DNA of 64,000 bases, from NCBI RefSeq assembly GCF_003752175.1, contig NZ_RJVF01000002.1:1-64000 (forward strand), written 5' to 3'. Position 1 is the stretch's first letter, and every line of letters starts with the position of its first letter. Source of the stretch: Comamonas sp. BIGb0124. Its GTDB lineage: Bacteria; Pseudomonadota; Gammaproteobacteria; Burkholderiales; Burkholderiaceae_C. Shown in pieces: positions 11,899 through 20,454 of the stretch. The notes under the pieces were generated by a model. The model made no database searches. It was not told the DNA's origin and saw only the letters and a list, made by a program, of their open reading frames with translations. The position numbers were made by a program, and so were the translations under genes.

Positions 11899-12474
11899 AT
11901 GTACCGTTCCGATCTCTCCCTCTCGTCACCGACTGCCCCGGCCTCTTTGGCCCGAGGACCGGGCCTCCGCCGCCGGCACCGCCTGCACCGCCTGGCCGTG
12001 GGCGCCGTGCTGCTCTCGCTGGCTGCGCTGCAAGCCTGCGCGCCCCTGCCGGCGGCGACGGCGACGACAGCCGGCGCTCCGGCCTGCCCGCCCGCCGCCG
12101 CGCCGGGCAGCCAGAGCCTGTACGGCCAGTGGCTGGTACAGGTCGACGGCCAGCCCGAAGGCCGGATGACGCTGCAGCGCCACCCCGAATACGCCGGCAG
12201 TGTCAGCGGCACGCTGGCGCGAGAGGGGCAGACCGGTACGTCACGGGTGGTGGGCGACATCGACCAGGGCCTGGTCGCACTGGAGGAGTCGGCCGACGGC
12301 AAGACCACCTCCGGCCGCTGGAGCGGTGAGTTCGTGGCGCCGGCCTGCGACAGCGAAATCCGCGGGACCTGGCTGGATGCGCAGGCCGAATCGGCCGCAC
12401 TGTCATCGCCCGACAACAAAATCAAGCTTCGACCGCACGCGTTTGTCATGCGCAGAGCACCAGGCTGGCAATAA
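11899..12474 (+). CDS. Hypothetical lipoprotein
   Basis: About 191 aa. A basic stretch (RRRHRLHRL) precedes a hydrophobic segment ending in the lipobox-like LQAC, so it is probably a lipoprotein. The mature part is Ala/Pro-rich, then has a beta-type region starting SLYGQWLVQVDGQPEGRMTL with several Gly-rich strands and an acidic segment. I do not recognise a family. The start is uncertain: ATG 11899 gives a long n-region; an ATG at 11815 overlaps the rep stop as ATGA and would allow coupling but adds 28 residues. Same strand as rep and pldA. Confidence 0.6.
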   Translation: MYRSDLSLSSPTAPASLARGPGLRRRHRLHRLAVGAVLLSLAALQACAPLPAATATTAGAPACPPAAAPGSQSLYGQWLVQVDGQPEGRMTLQRHPEYAGSVSGTLAREGQTGTSRVVGDIDQGLVALEESADGKTTSGRWSGEFVAPACDSEIRGTWLDAQAESAALSSPDNKIKLRPHAFVMRRAPGWQ

Positions 12475-12516
12475 TGTCCGGATCAGGTCGGCGTCCCGGC
12501 CCGTTGTTCCGTACCC

Positions 12517-13794
12517 ATGCGTTCCACCCTCGACCTGTCCCACGTTTCACGCTCGACATTCCGCGCCTGCACGCCGCTGCAGCCTGCAGGCCGCCGTCCC
12601 GTCGGGCTGATGCTCATGCTGGGCGTGCCGGCCTTCTGGGCCATGACGCCCTACGCCGCAGCCCAGGGCGCCGCACCGGCAGCCCTCGCCGACAACGGCT
12701 GGCAGGCTTGCTACGCGCTCAAAGGCAACGAAACCGAGCAACTCACCTGTTTCCGCCAGTGGGCGGCCAAGCAACCCGGCATCGCCCCCGGCACCACCGA
12801 TGCGGCCCTGCGCGACGCACCGGCTCAGCCTGTGGCCCCGATCAGCCCGCCCGAGGTGCCCCCAGCCGCCATCGCGGCCGCCCCCATCGGCTCTGCCGAA
12901 GACGGCACACCCGTTCGGCTCGTGCCCGTGCCCAGCCCGCAGGATTGCAAGAGCCGGCAGTACTCGCCCCTGTCTCGGTTCTGGGAGCTTGAACCCGGTA
13001 CCGACTGCGGCCTCTACACCATCCGCGGTTATCGCCCGATGAGCCTGATGGTGGCGACCGGGACCAATATGAACCGCTTGCCGACGTCGGCCAATCCCGC
13101 CAACGACGCGACACGCTACGAGCCGTTCAAGAATCCCGAGATGTTCGTCCAGCTGTCGGTGCGCACCAAAATGGCGCAGGGCTTGCTCGTCAACACGCCT
13201 TCGCTGCGCGACTCGGTGTGGTTCGGCTACACCCAGCGCAGCTACTGGCAGATCTTCAACAGCAAGCTTTCGCGGCCATTCCGCAACACCGACCACGAAC
13301 CCGAGGTCACCTACATCCTGCCCAGCGATCTCTCGCTCGGCGCCGGCTGGCGTTACCGGGTGACCGGACTGTCGCTGGTCCACCAGTCCAACGGCCAGAG
13401 CGATCCGCTGTCGCGCAGCTGGAACCGTGTCATCCTCTCGGCTGCTGCGGAAAAGGACGACAAGTACAGCCTCACGGCACGGGTCTGGAAGCGTTTGCCC
13501 GAGCACGCCGAAGACGACAACAACCCGGAAATCACCACCACCTACGGCCGTGCCGACCTGATGGGCACCTGGCAGGTCAACCGGCTCAACAGCGTGGCCC
13601 TGCTGTTGCGCAGCAACCTGCGCGCCAGCGGCAAGGGCGGTGCGCAACTGAGCTGGATGCACACCATCGGCAACCCCGAAACCAGCAACCTGCGCTGGCA
13701 CGCCGAGCTGTTCCACGGCTACGGCGACACGCTGCTGGACTACAACCACAAGCGCACGGTGCTGCGCGTCGGCGTCAGCCTGCTCGACTGGTAA
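12517..13794 (+). CDS. pldA: Outer-membrane phospholipase A (OMPLA)
   Basis: Calcium-dependent outer-membrane hydrolase of mislocalised phospholipids and lyso-phospholipids; 425 aa. The signature HQSNGQ...SRSWNR carries the catalytic His289, Ser291 and Asn303, matching His142, Ser144 and Asn156 of the E. coli enzyme. A 12-strand barrel ending in an aromatic residue (VSLLDW) follows. Compared with E. coli PldA (about 270 mature residues) it has an extra N-terminal domain of about 130 residues, including a Cys-containing segment (CYALKGNETEQLTCFRQW) and a Pro/Ala-rich linker, as in many Burkholderiales. The n-region before the signal peptide is long, so a later start is possible. Confidence 0.93.
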   Translation: MRSTLDLSHVSRSTFRACTPLQPAGRRPVGLMLMLGVPAFWAMTPYAAAQGAAPAALADNGWQACYALKGNETEQLTCFRQWAAKQPGIAPGTTDAALRDAPAQPVAPISPPEVPPAAIAAAPIGSAEDGTPVRLVPVPSPQDCKSRQYSPLSRFWELEPGTDCGLYTIRGYRPMSLMVATGTNMNRLPTSANPANDATRYEPFKNPEMFVQLSVRTKMAQGLLVNTPSLRDSVWFGYTQRSYWQIFNSKLSRPFRNTDHEPEVTYILPSDLSLGAGWRYRVTGLSLVHQSNGQSDPLSRSWNRVILSAAAEKDDKYSLTARVWKRLPEHAEDDNNPEITTTYGRADLMGTWQVNRLNSVALLLRSNLRASGKGGAQLSWMHTIGNPETSNLRWHAELFHGYGDTLLDYNHKRTVLRVGVSLLDW

Positions 13795-14072
13795 GGCCCA
13801 CGCGGGCAGCCCTGGGCCTGTTGCACACGCACAGCGCCCGACTGGCCGGGTTCAGCCCGGCATGCGACAATCACGACCCTGCGCGCGGGCCCTGCGGCCC
13901 GCTGCATTGCAGTGCGCAAAGCCGCCGGCCCGGGTTTCCGGTCTTGGCGACTTTTGCACTGCCCTCCGATGCCTGCCGTCTCGCCCCCCTCGAGCCGTAG
14001 CCGCAGGATGCCCTATGGGCCCGCTCCGCCGCCACCCGTCTTTTTGCCGCACTTTTGCCCTTTTTGCCCACC

Positions 14073-14714
14073 ATGAGCTACGCCGTCAAGGAAATCTTCT
14101 ACACCCTGCAAGGCGAGGGTGCCAACGCCGGACGGGCTGCCGTGTTCTGCCGGTTTGCCGGCTGCAATCTCTGGAGCGGCCGCGAGGCGGATCGCGCGAC
14201 GGCCGTTTGCCGTTTCTGCGACACCGACTTCGTCGGCACCGATGGCACCCTGGGCGGCAAGTACCGCAGTGCGGATGCCCTGGCCGACCAGGTCGGGGCC
14301 CAGTGGCCCGCATCCGCCCGCGGCACCGGACTGCCCCTGGTCGTGCTGACCGGCGGCGAACCGCTGCTGCAGGTCGACACGGCGCTGGTCGAGGCGCTGC
14401 ATGCGCGCGGCTTCGAGATTGCGGTCGAGACCAACGGCACGCTGGCCGCCCCGGCCGGCATCGACTGGATCTGCGTCAGCCCCAAAAGCACCGCCCCGCT
14501 GGCCCAGCGCAGCGGCAGCGAACTCAAGGTGGTGGTGCCGCAGCCCGAGGTCGATCTCGCCGCGCTCGAACAGCTCGACTTCACGCATCGTTTCGTGCAG
14601 CCCATGGACGGTCCCGACCAGGCGGCCAACACCCGCTGGGCCATCGACTGGTGCATGCGGCATCCCGGCTGGCGGCTGAGCGTGCAGTCGCACAAAGTCA
14701 TCGGCATCCGCTGA
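14073..14714 (+). CDS. queE: 7-carboxy-7-deazaguanine synthase (radical SAM)
   Basis: Radical SAM enzyme that contracts 6-carboxy-tetrahydropterin to CDG in queuosine/preQ1 synthesis. 213 aa. The start is MSYAVKEIFYTLQGEGANAG, the usual QueE opening. The 4Fe-4S motif is the long variant C-x14-C-x2-C (Cys in FAGCNLW, then VCRFC), which is a known QueE subgroup. LTGGEPLLQ, ETNGT and VSPKS follow. The gene is followed 49 nt later by queD on the same strand. No preQ1-type riboswitch was recognised in the 278 bp upstream. Confidence 0.95.
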   Translation: MSYAVKEIFYTLQGEGANAGRAAVFCRFAGCNLWSGREADRATAVCRFCDTDFVGTDGTLGGKYRSADALADQVGAQWPASARGTGLPLVVLTGGEPLLQVDTALVEALHARGFEIAVETNGTLAAPAGIDWICVSPKSTAPLAQRSGSELKVVVPQPEVDLAALEQLDFTHRFVQPMDGPDQAANTRWAIDWCMRHPGWRLSVQSHKVIGIR

Positions 14715-14763
14715 TGCATCCCCACCCCGGCCGTCCCCTGCCCTCATTCTCCCGATCTCGTCC

Positions 14764-15129
14764 ATGCGCTACGAACTGACCCAGGAATTCTTCTTCGACG
14801 CCGCCCACACGCTGGAACGCGCCATCGAAGCCGAGCCCAGCCGCCGCATCCACGGCCACACCTACCATGCCGTGGTCAGCATCGGCGGCCGGCCCGACCC
14901 CGTCACCGGCATGCTGATCGACCTCGGCTTTTTCCGTGCCGAACTGGCCCGCGTGCGCGAACAGCTCGATCACCGCCTGCTCGACGAAGTCCCCGGACTG
15001 CGCGCGGCCACCCTCGAGAACCTCTGCGCGTTCGTCGCCGAAGCCCTTCGGCCCGCCCTGCCCCAGTTGAGCAAGGTGACCATCGCCCGGCGGGCCTCGG
15101 GCGACCGCTGCACGCTCTATCTGGACTGA
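14764..15129 (+). CDS. queD: 6-carboxy-5,6,7,8-tetrahydropterin synthase family protein (QueD-like)
   Basis: Member of the PTPS/QueD family, 121 aa, expected to make 6-carboxy-tetrahydropterin from dihydroneopterin triphosphate for the adjacent QueE. Zinc ligands are present: His15 (DAAHTL), His30 and His32 (IHGHTYH). The catalytic Asp-His pair is in LDHRLLD. However, the position of the catalytic Cys of E. coli QueD (four residues before the HxH motif) is Ser26 here, and the substrate-binding Glu near the C-terminus (VKET in E. coli) is replaced in IARRASGDRC. Pairing with queE argues that it still acts in this pathway; the altered chemistry is noted as a finding. Confidence 0.85.
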   Translation: MRYELTQEFFFDAAHTLERAIEAEPSRRIHGHTYHAVVSIGGRPDPVTGMLIDLGFFRAELARVREQLDHRLLDEVPGLRAATLENLCAFVAEALRPALPQLSKVTIARRASGDRCTLYLD

Positions 15130-15278
15130 TCCCGCACGGCCGGGCACGCGAAGACGGTCTGCGGGACAGCCGGAGTAGCCCTCGACCGACAGGCGCTCCC
15201 GGGAACATCCCCCGCCGGCGCGGGTCAGAACGGATCGAAGCTCTTTCCATCGAAGGAAAAAGCCATGGAGTCCGGAGC

Positions 15279-16037
15279 ATGATGCGAAACACCCAACCCG
15301 GGGCGATCGTCCCTGCCGTGCTGATGAGCATGGCCCTCGCGCTGGCCGGGCCTGTCCAGGCCCAGGCCGCAAGACCCGCCGCCAAGGCCTGGAACCTGCC
15401 GGCCGATGTCGAGCTCGCCTACGACCTCCAGGGTCAGATCAAGGGCATCCGCTACAGCGCCAGCAGTGTTCTGCATTGGCAATCGATCGAGGGCGGCCGC
15501 CAATACCGCTTGCGCCTCGACACCAAGCTGCCCATCCTGGGCACCCGCAGCCAGGTCAGCGAAGGGCGCATCACGGCGCAAGGCCTGTCGCCCGACCGCT
15601 ACACCGAACAGATGCGACGGGCCGACAGCGCGACCGTCGACCGCGCGGCCAGACAGGTGACCTTCAACACCGACCGGCCGGCACAGCCCTGGCAAGAAGG
15701 GGCTCAGGACAGACTGAGCCTCATGCTGCAGGTCGGCCAGTCGCTGCGCGCCAATCCCAAACGCTACAAGACCGGCGACACCGTCGACCTGCAGGTCATC
15801 GGCCCGCGCCATGCGCCGGACTGGCAGTTCCGGGTCGACGGGGTGGAAAAGGTCAAGCTGCCGGCCGGCACGGTCGATGCCGTGAAGTTCACCCGCTTGC
15901 CACGCGAAGCCAACGACGACCAGGTGATCGAGTTCTGGCTCTCGCCCACCTACCGCTACATGCCCGTGCGGGTCCGCTGGACGGAGGACGGCGACCGTGC
16001 CGATCAATTGCTGTCGCGTGCCACCGGTCTCAAATAG
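15279..16037 (+). CDS. DUF3108 domain-containing exported protein
   Basis: 252 aa. The N-terminal signal peptide ends near ALAGPVQAQA, so export to the periplasm is predicted. The rest resembles DUF3108: the opening AWNLPADVELAYDLQGQIKG, a YxSSVLHWQSIEGGRQYRL beta region, a QDRLSLMLQV segment and a C-terminal IEFWLSPTYRYMPVRVRWTEDGD. These proteins are predicted beta-rich periplasmic proteins of unknown function, common in betaproteobacteria. It stands alone 149 nt after queD. Confidence 0.8.
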   Translation: MMRNTQPGAIVPAVLMSMALALAGPVQAQAARPAAKAWNLPADVELAYDLQGQIKGIRYSASSVLHWQSIEGGRQYRLRLDTKLPILGTRSQVSEGRITAQGLSPDRYTEQMRRADSATVDRAARQVTFNTDRPAQPWQEGAQDRLSLMLQVGQSLRANPKRYKTGDTVDLQVIGPRHAPDWQFRVDGVEKVKLPAGTVDAVKFTRLPREANDDQVIEFWLSPTYRYMPVRVRWTEDGDRADQLLSRATGLK

Positions 16038-16148
16038 ATTGCCGATCGGTTGCCGGATTCGCTCTCCTACACACAGGTCCGACACAAAAAAAGGGTAAAC
16101 ACGACCCCGTCCCACCTGCGTGGCGTGTTGCACTGCGTTAAGGTGGGC

Positions 16149-16176
16149 TTGAATCTGGCGCGTTCGTTGCTAGATA
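16149..16176 (+). promoter_or_regulatory. Candidate sigma70 promoter for the DUF3567 gene
   Basis: TTGAAT at 16149-16154, a 16-nt spacer and TAGATA at 16171-16176, about 30 nt before the start codon. The AAGGA ribosome binding site follows at about 16191. Confidence 0.5.
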
Positions 16177-16205
16177 GTCAAGGCAACTCTGAAGGACACC
16201 TCGAC

Positions 16206-16517
16206 ATGAACATGCTGTATGACTCGGAATCGTTTGTTGTCGTCCACATTCATGCCAATGCTGGCGAGGCGGACGACACGCCTAGACGCAATGACTCCTC
16301 CCTGAGCCTGGAGCCCAGCGTGCCCACCCTGGCCCGCCACGGTTTCGAGATCGTCGACAAACGATCGGGCAAGGAGGTCTACCTGGACGGCTCCTGGGCC
16401 GAGATGTTCCAGTTGCAGCTCAACGCCTGGGAAGTCGATACCCCTTCCGAGGAAGAAGTCGAACGCATTCTCGACGGCTACACCGGCCTGGCCCAGCAGC
16501 CCGTCCTGCTGCACTGA
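16206..16517 (+). CDS. DUF3567 domain-containing protein
   Basis: 103 aa, soluble and acidic. The opening MNMLYDSESFVVVHI and the core RHGFEIVDKRSGKEVYLDG plus GSWAEMFQLQLNAW match the small DUF3567 family conserved in betaproteobacteria, for which I know no function. The ATG at 16206 follows a good AAGGA ribosome binding site; an in-frame upstream start at 16050 is rejected because it crosses the promoter. Monocistronic, closed by a terminator at 16593-16615. Confidence 0.85.
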   Translation: MNMLYDSESFVVVHIHANAGEADDTPRRNDSSLSLEPSVPTLARHGFEIVDKRSGKEVYLDGSWAEMFQLQLNAWEVDTPSEEEVERILDGYTGLAQQPVLLH

Positions 16518-16592
16518 GCGGGCGGCGATCCGCACGGGGGCCACGCGCCCGGACGGTTCGACCGCCGCGCCGGGATGCACCATGCCCTCCGA

Positions 16593-16615
16593 AAGCCGCA
16601 TCCTGCGGCTTTTTT
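16593..16615 (+). terminator. Rho-independent terminator after the DUF3567 gene
   Basis: Stem AAGCCGCA (16593-16600), loop TCC, TGCGGCTT (16604-16611), then T residues. Confidence 0.85.
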
Positions 16616-16779
16616 CATGGGTGCGTCCCTCGATCGGGCAGGGACTTCGCCCCCGGTGCGGGGAATGACCGGGCCGCACACGTTGTTTTTGCACCCGAGC
16701 GCGCCCTGGCCCTGCAAAATTAGCCGTACGGCCGGCGGTGGATCGCTAACATCGGCCATCGCCCGTGTTCACTCGTCCG

Positions 16780-18468
16780 ATGACCCCCACCCCCCGTACC
16801 TTTCGCAGCCGGCTGGCCATCCTGTTCGGCATGCTGTTCGTTCTGGTCGGTCTGCCCACCTACCTCTACGTCAGCAAGGTCCATCGCGACCAGCTGGTGG
16901 CCGAGCGGCTGCAGAACCTGCAGGGCGTCACCACATCGGCCGCCACCGTGATCGCCGAGAACCTGATCGAGCGACGGCGCGAGATCGAACTCCTGGCGCA
17001 GACCAGCACCTACCAGCAGAGTCCGCTCGACAGTCCCGAGATCCGGGCCAGCCTCGAGCGGCTGCAGCGCTCCTATCCCCACTATTCCTGGATCGGACTG
17101 GCCGACACCGCCGGTCAGGTCCAGTCCGCGACCTCGGGCCACCTGGTCGGCCAGAGCGTGAGCAAGCGTCCGTGGTTCATCGAAGGCCGGCAAGGCGTGT
17201 TCGTGGGCGACGTGCACGAGGCCGTGCTGCTGGCCAAGCTGCTGCAGACCGATCCGTCGGCCCAGCCCATCCGCTTCATCGACTTCGCGTCGCCCGTCTA
17301 TGACACGCAGGGCCAGTTGCGGGGCGTGCTGGCGTCGCATTCCCATTGGCGCTGGGCCGGCGATGTGCTCAGCGTCGCCACGCCCAAGAATGCGGCACGG
17401 ACGCAGACCGAAGTCTTCATCGTCAACAAGGACAACGACATCATCTTCCCGGAACATGCCGTCGAAGGCCAGACGCCGCCCACGGCCGAGTTGCGCAGCG
17501 CATCGCACGACGCGTTCCTGAGCTGGGGCGGCACCACCCTCTATCTCACCACCATGGCCGATGTGGCCGATCCGGTGGCGGGTACCCCGCTGGGCTGGAA
17601 GGTGGTCGTCAGGCAGCCCATGGACATTGTGCTGTCGAGCGTGCGCCAACTGCAGGCAGCATTGCTCCTCATCATGGGCGGAGGCGCGCTGGCCTTCCTG
17701 ATCCTGGCCTGGCTGGGCGCAGGCTATATCAGCCGCCCGCTGGCCCGGCTCACCCACATCGCGCGCCGGATCGAAAAAGGCGAAGAGAACGTGCAGTTCC
17801 CCGTGCATGGCAAGACACTCGAACTGAAACGGCTTTCGGGCGCGCTCAGCGGCATGGCCAACACGCTGCTGGAACGCCGGCGTGCACTCGAGCAACTCAA
17901 CACCGAGCTCGAAGGCCGTGTCGCACAGCGCACCGCCCAGTTGCTGGCGGCCAACGAAGAATTGCGCACCCTGGTCCGGCGCGATGCGCTCACCGGGCTG
18001 CCTAACCGGTTTGCCGCCAACGAACGCATCAAGGCCGCCTACGCCGACATGGGGCGCGGCGTCGCGCCGTATGCGGTGCTCATGGTCGACATCGACCATT
18101 TCAAGCACATCAACGACTCATGGGGCCATGCTCAGGGCGATGCCGTGCTCACCCGTGTGGCCGGCCTCATCCTGCACACCCTGCGCGAAACCGATTTCGT
18201 GGCCCGTGTCGGCGGCGAAGAATTTGTGGTCGTCCTCCCTCGCACCGGTCTGGCCCAGGCCCTGCAAGTGGCCGAGAAAATCCGTGTCGCCGTGGCCGAC
18301 ACGCCGATCGCGCCGGTCGGCCACGTCACGGTCAGCGTGGGGCTGACCGTGGCCTCGCCCACCGACGAAGCAGAGGACTCGGCCGTGCGACGGGCCGACA
18401 TGCTGCTCTACAAGGCCAAGCAGGACGGCCGCAACCAGGTCGCCTCGGCGCCGCCGGCCGACGACTAG
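16780..18468 (+). CDS. Membrane diguanylate cyclase with periplasmic sensor (dCache-HAMP-GGDEF)
   Basis: Makes cyclic di-GMP from two GTP. 562 aa. TM1 at about residues 12-32 is followed by a long periplasmic sensor of the double-Cache type (HYSWIGLADTAGQVQ, SKRPWFIEGRQG, FASPVYDTQGQLRGVL). A second TM at about 290-315 (LLIMGGGALAFLILAWLGAG) leads to a HAMP linker (SRPLARLTHIARRIEKGE) and a coiled coil. The GGDEF domain carries an intact GGEEF active site at 478-482 and an inhibitory I-site RETD at 469-472, exactly five residues upstream, so it should be active and product-inhibited. I chose the ATG at 16780; a GTG at 16765 is possible. Its stop overlaps that of the convergent AbrB gene. Confidence 0.93.
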   Translation: MTPTPRTFRSRLAILFGMLFVLVGLPTYLYVSKVHRDQLVAERLQNLQGVTTSAATVIAENLIERRREIELLAQTSTYQQSPLDSPEIRASLERLQRSYPHYSWIGLADTAGQVQSATSGHLVGQSVSKRPWFIEGRQGVFVGDVHEAVLLAKLLQTDPSAQPIRFIDFASPVYDTQGQLRGVLASHSHWRWAGDVLSVATPKNAARTQTEVFIVNKDNDIIFPEHAVEGQTPPTAELRSASHDAFLSWGGTTLYLTTMADVADPVAGTPLGWKVVVRQPMDIVLSSVRQLQAALLLIMGGGALAFLILAWLGAGYISRPLARLTHIARRIEKGEENVQFPVHGKTLELKRLSGALSGMANTLLERRRALEQLNTELEGRVAQRTAQLLAANEELRTLVRRDALTGLPNRFAANERIKAAYADMGRGVAPYAVLMVDIDHFKHINDSWGHAQGDAVLTRVAGLILHTLRETDFVARVGGEEFVVVLPRTGLAQALQVAEKIRVAVADTPIAPVGHVTVSVGLTVASPTDEAEDSAVRRADMLLYKAKQDGRNQVASAPPADD

Positions 18469-19550
18469 CGGGCCGGCGTGCCTGAATCGGTGCGAACCAT
18501 GCGGTGGTACATCGGTTCGACCAGAATCAACACGGCCACCAGGCGGCACACCTGGAAGGCGACGACCACCGGCACGCCCAGCTGCAGCACCTTGGCCGTG
18601 ATCGACATCTCGGCGATGCCGCCCGGCGAAGTGCCCAGGATCAGGGTCGCCAGGTGCAGTCCGGTCGCCAGCGACATCAGCCACGCGAACGCCACGCACA
18701 GCGTCACCATGCCCAGCGTTCCCCAGGTCACCGACAGCAGCCAGCGGGGCGCACCACGCAGAAAAGCCGGCGTGAAACGCACGCCCAGGCTCACGCCGAT
18801 CACCAGTTGGGCCGCATTCGACAGCACGGCCGGAATGGCCGACCAATCCTGGCCGGACACGGTCAGCAGCATCGCGGCCACGAATGCGCCGAGAAACCAG
18901 GGGTTGGTGCGCCGGGCCCAGACCATGACCATCGCCCCCACCGCACTGGCCAGCAGCAGGCCGGCCAATCCCATGCCATCGACGACACGGGCGGCCGGCG
19001 GCGTGGCATCGAGACCGTGCATGCCGCTCCACTGAATGGCAAACGGAATCAGCACGGTCACGATGAGCACCCGCAGACTGTGGGCGGAAGCGACCAGATC
19101 GGTGCGTGCGCCATGGCGCTCGGCCAGCAGCGTCATCTCGGACGCCCCGCCGATGCTGCCGGCAAAAAAAGTGGTGCCCTGGTCCAGCCCCGGTACGTGG
19201 GCCCTGTTGACCGCGAACAGCCAGCGACTGAAGAACATGCCCAGCGCCAGGGCCCAGACCACCGCCAGCACGATCGCCCACCACAGCCGGCCCAGCAACG
19301 CCAGCACCTCGGGCGTGAAGTAGAGCCCGAGCGCCGTGCCGATGATCCATTGACCCGCGTTGCGAAACGGGATCCAGCTCACGGTGGGTGCGCCCAGGAT
19401 GGAGACCAGCGCCGTCGCCAGCAGAGGTCCGATCATCCACGGGATGGGGGTGCCAAGCCAGACGCAGAGCAGGGCCGCGACAGCTGCCACGCCCAGAGTC
19501 GCCACCACGCGCGCGGGCAACGGCAGTCGTCCTTCACTCGCCATCGGCAT
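18465..19550 (-). CDS. AbrB family membrane protein (putative permease/regulator)
   Basis: 361 aa, about ten membrane segments in two repeats with the AbrB/'ammonia monooxygenase-like' pattern: WLGTPIPWMIGPLLA near the N-terminus, GTTFFAGSIGGASEMTLLAERHGA in the first half and LGTSPGGIAEMSITAKVL in the second, each with the conserved PGG/GGxxEM motif. Members are often misnamed ammonia monooxygenase; function is unknown. The start (ATG 19550, or ATG 19544) lies inside the end of rsmI, so the two are probably translationally coupled. The stop TAG is within the same CTAG as the stop of the convergent cyclase. Confidence 0.8.
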   Translation of the reverse strand: MPMASEGRLPLPARVVATLGVAAVAALLCVWLGTPIPWMIGPLLATALVSILGAPTVSWIPFRNAGQWIIGTALGLYFTPEVLALLGRLWWAIVLAVVWALALGMFFSRWLFAVNRAHVPGLDQGTTFFAGSIGGASEMTLLAERHGARTDLVASAHSLRVLIVTVLIPFAIQWSGMHGLDATPPAARVVDGMGLAGLLLASAVGAMVMVWARRTNPWFLGAFVAAMLLTVSGQDWSAIPAVLSNAAQLVIGVSLGVRFTPAFLRGAPRWLLSVTWGTLGMVTLCVAFAWLMSLATGLHLATLILGTSPGGIAEMSITAKVLQLGVPVVVAFQVCRLVAVLILVEPMYHRMVRTDSGTPAR

Positions 19551-20454
19551 CTCGCGCTTTCTTGAGTGCCAGGCCGTGTTCGTACAGCGGATTGCGGGCT
19601 TCGCCGGTGATCTCGGCCGCCAACTTGACGGCGGTCTTGAGCGGCAGTTCGGCCATCAGCAAGGCCAGCGCCCGGCGGCCCGGACTGTCGGCCTCGCTGT
19701 CCTCGGCTTCGGGCAAGGCCGGATGCAGCGCCAGCACGAATTCGCCGCGCTGGCGCTGCGGCGTGGCCTGCAGCCAGGCGACGAGCGCTTCGGCGGGCAC
19801 CGTGTCGATGTCCTCGAACTGCTTGGTGAGCTCGCGCCCGACGGTGACCGGTCTGGCGCCCAGCACCGCCAGCGCCTCGGCCAGCGCCAGGATGCGATGC
19901 GGCGCCTCGAGCAGCACCTGCGTGCGCGGCTCGGCCGCCAGCCCCTGGACGGCCTGCTGCCGTTCGGCGGATTTGCTGGGCAGAAAGCCCACGAAGATGA
20001 AGTCGCCACGCAAGGCGATGCCCGCCACGCTCAGCAGCGCCGTCACGCTGCTGGCCCCCGGCAGGGGCAGCACCCGGAGACCGGCCGCCCGTGCAGCGGC
20101 CACCAGACGCGCCCCCGGATCGCTCACGGCAGGCGTGCCTGCATCGCTCACGTAAGCGATGCGCTGTCCGTCCAGCATGCGCCGCACCATGGCTTGCGCG
20201 GCCTCGGCCTCGTTGTGTTCGTGCAAGGCCACCAGGGGCCGTTCGATGCCGTAGGCCGACAGCATGGACGCGGTATGGCGCGTGTCCTCGCAGGCCACGG
20301 CGTCGACGATCTGCAGTACATGCAGCGCCCGCAGGCTGATATCGGCCAGATTGCCGATGGGCGTCGCCACCACATACAGGGCGCCGACCGGATAATGCTG
20401 CTGACCGGCCGCGTCTCGCGCGGCCGGCAGGGCGGAAGTCAGGGAGGGATTCAC
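19534..20454 (-). CDS. rsmI: 16S rRNA (cytidine-1402-2'-O)-methyltransferase
   Basis: Methylates the 2'-OH of C1402 in the ribosomal decoding centre. About 306 aa, the usual length. SAM-binding tetrapyrrole-methylase fold: LYVVATPIGNLADISLRAL, CEDTRHTASML, YVSDAGTPAVSDPG, PLPGASSVTALLSVAG and FVGFLPSKSAERQ are all canonical RsmI. The start is GTG at 20454 (VNPSLTSALP). No ATG fits without a long extension through yraN, and the ribosome binding site is weak. Divergent from yraN with no bases between the two start codons; overlaps the downstream AbrB gene by up to 17 nt. Confidence 0.93.
   Translation of the reverse strand: MNPSLTSALPAARDAAGQQHYPVGALYVVATPIGNLADISLRALHVLQIVDAVACEDTRHTASMLSAYGIERPLVALHEHNEAEAAQAMVRRMLDGQRIAYVSDAGTPAVSDPGARLVAAARAAGLRVLPLPGASSVTALLSVAGIALRGDFIFVGFLPSKSAERQQAVQGLAAEPRTQVLLEAPHRILALAEALAVLGARPVTVGRELTKQFEDIDTVPAEALVAWLQATPQRQRGEFVLALHPALPEAEDSEADSPGRRALALLMAELPLKTAVKLAAEITGEARNPLYEHGLALKKARDADGE

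Noticed and set aside
12517-13794. A fusion gene, because PldA has an extra N-terminal domain
   Set aside because: Longer PldA proteins with a Pro-rich N-terminal region are common in Burkholderiales, and no break in the frame or composition is seen.
13795-14072. A preQ1 riboswitch upstream of queE
   Set aside because: No preQ1-I or preQ1-II core sequence or pseudoknot could be drawn; only a GCCGGG/CCCGGC hairpin without a T tract is visible.
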